From positions 1-64,000 of the forward strand of contig NZ_OBEN01000001.1 of the NCBI RefSeq assembly GCF_900215655.1: a stretch of DNA of 64,000 nt. Reading direction: 5' to 3'. A model generated the notes under the pieces. It had not been told where the DNA came from, did no database searches, and saw only the letters and a program-made list of their open reading frames with translations. Source of the DNA: Hydrogenobacter hydrogenophilus (GTDB lineage: Bacteria; Aquificota; Aquificia; Aquificales; Aquificaceae). Shown here piece by piece: positions 63,805 through 64,000 of the stretch; position 1 is the first letter of the stretch, and each line of letters opens with the position of its first letter. The position numbers and the translations under genes are program-made.

Positions 63805-64000
63805 ATGAAAAAAGAGGGGAAGAGCACGGGGAGTAAGTATACTGGGGTAAGCTATGTCTTGGCAATGGTTTGGATCTCCTCCATGGCTCTGGCGGGTTTT
63901 TTCCTGCCTGTTTTTGTGGATACACTACCCTACTTCAAAGTGAAAGCCGTTGAGGTAGAAGGCAATACCACCATACCAACCTATGTATTTTCCGAGGCGG
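63805..64000 (+). CDS. ftsQ: FtsQ-like division protein, partial (runs off the window)
   Basis: Only the first 65 codons are present. A basic N-terminus is followed by one membrane span (YVLAMVWISSMALAGFFLPVF) and the beginning of a POTRA domain (FKVKAVEVEGNTTIP). Position after murB-ddl, 3 bp past the ddl stop, agrees with FtsQ, the divisome partner of FtsB. Confidence 0.85.
   Translation, partial: MKKEGKSTGSKYTGVSYVLAMVWISSMALAGFFLPVFVDTLPYFKVKAVEVEGNTTIPTYVFSEA

Overview
The window is a gene-dense chromosomal segment of a thermophilic bacterium, most likely a member of the Aquificaceae (Hydrogenobacter/Thermocrinis-like). This is inferred from Lys/Glu-rich proteins, heavy use of ATA (Ile) and AGA/AGG (Arg) codons, a stand-alone MnmC2/DUF752 tRNA methyltransferase of the type known from Aquifex, and gene packing so tight that neighbours overlap on both strands. 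No gene-free stretch exceeds about 300 bp. No CRISPR array, insertion sequence, rRNA or replication origin was seen.

Layout. 1-5.6 kb: a two-gene defence-like module (PLD-SNF2 helicase plus a gamma-class adenine methyltransferase whose C-terminus breaks off), abutting a tRNA Thr-Tyr-Gly cluster. 5.9-16 kb: housekeeping genes (dnaX, eno-ftsB-ribD-fmt, birA-bioA, a nitronate monooxygenase-like enzyme, trmFO). 16-26 kb: a Cys/His-repeat mini-protein, metK-dsrE-rpoZ-slt, a DUF190-crcB-DUF190-hemL operon, argJ, and a lipoprotein/histidine-kinase pair. 26-38 kb: a solitary Dam-type methylase, yicC-yebC-ridA, lysS, atpG-atpD-rph, rplM-rpsI-argC, an MglA/DUF4388/roadblock operon and a permease. 38-50 kb: smpB, holB, then a long leftward block holding a dienelactone hydrolase, cstA, hisG and a four-gene exopolysaccharide cassette (BcsB-like, small outer-membrane barrel, GT2 with N-terminal MshEN domain, polytopic membrane protein). 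50-57 kb: accD, yajC-purH, and a leftward operon of a membrane coiled-coil protein, an eRF1-like protein, a NYN nuclease and ribF. 57-64 kb: a second restriction-modification pair, rhomboid-pdxA, a TPR lipoprotein, mnmC2 over an antisense tRNA-Phe, and murB-ddl-ftsQ running off the right edge.

The most interesting signals are: (1) the exopolysaccharide cassette, where a predicted c-di-GMP-binding MshEN/T2SSE_N module is fused in front of a processive GT2 synthase; (2) a restriction endonuclease gene whose promoter-proximal ATG is put out of frame by an A7 tract; (3) an A7 tract in dnaX where a -1 shift would end the protein exactly after the clamp-loader core; (4) the eRF1-like/NYN nuclease operon; (5) the PLD-helicase/methylase defence pair at a tRNA; (6) many promoters whose -10 box sits 6-9 nt before the start codon, implying leaderless mRNAs; and (7) an 82-residue membrane-anchored protein with two Cys/His repeats. 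All functional calls come from reading motifs; no database search was run.
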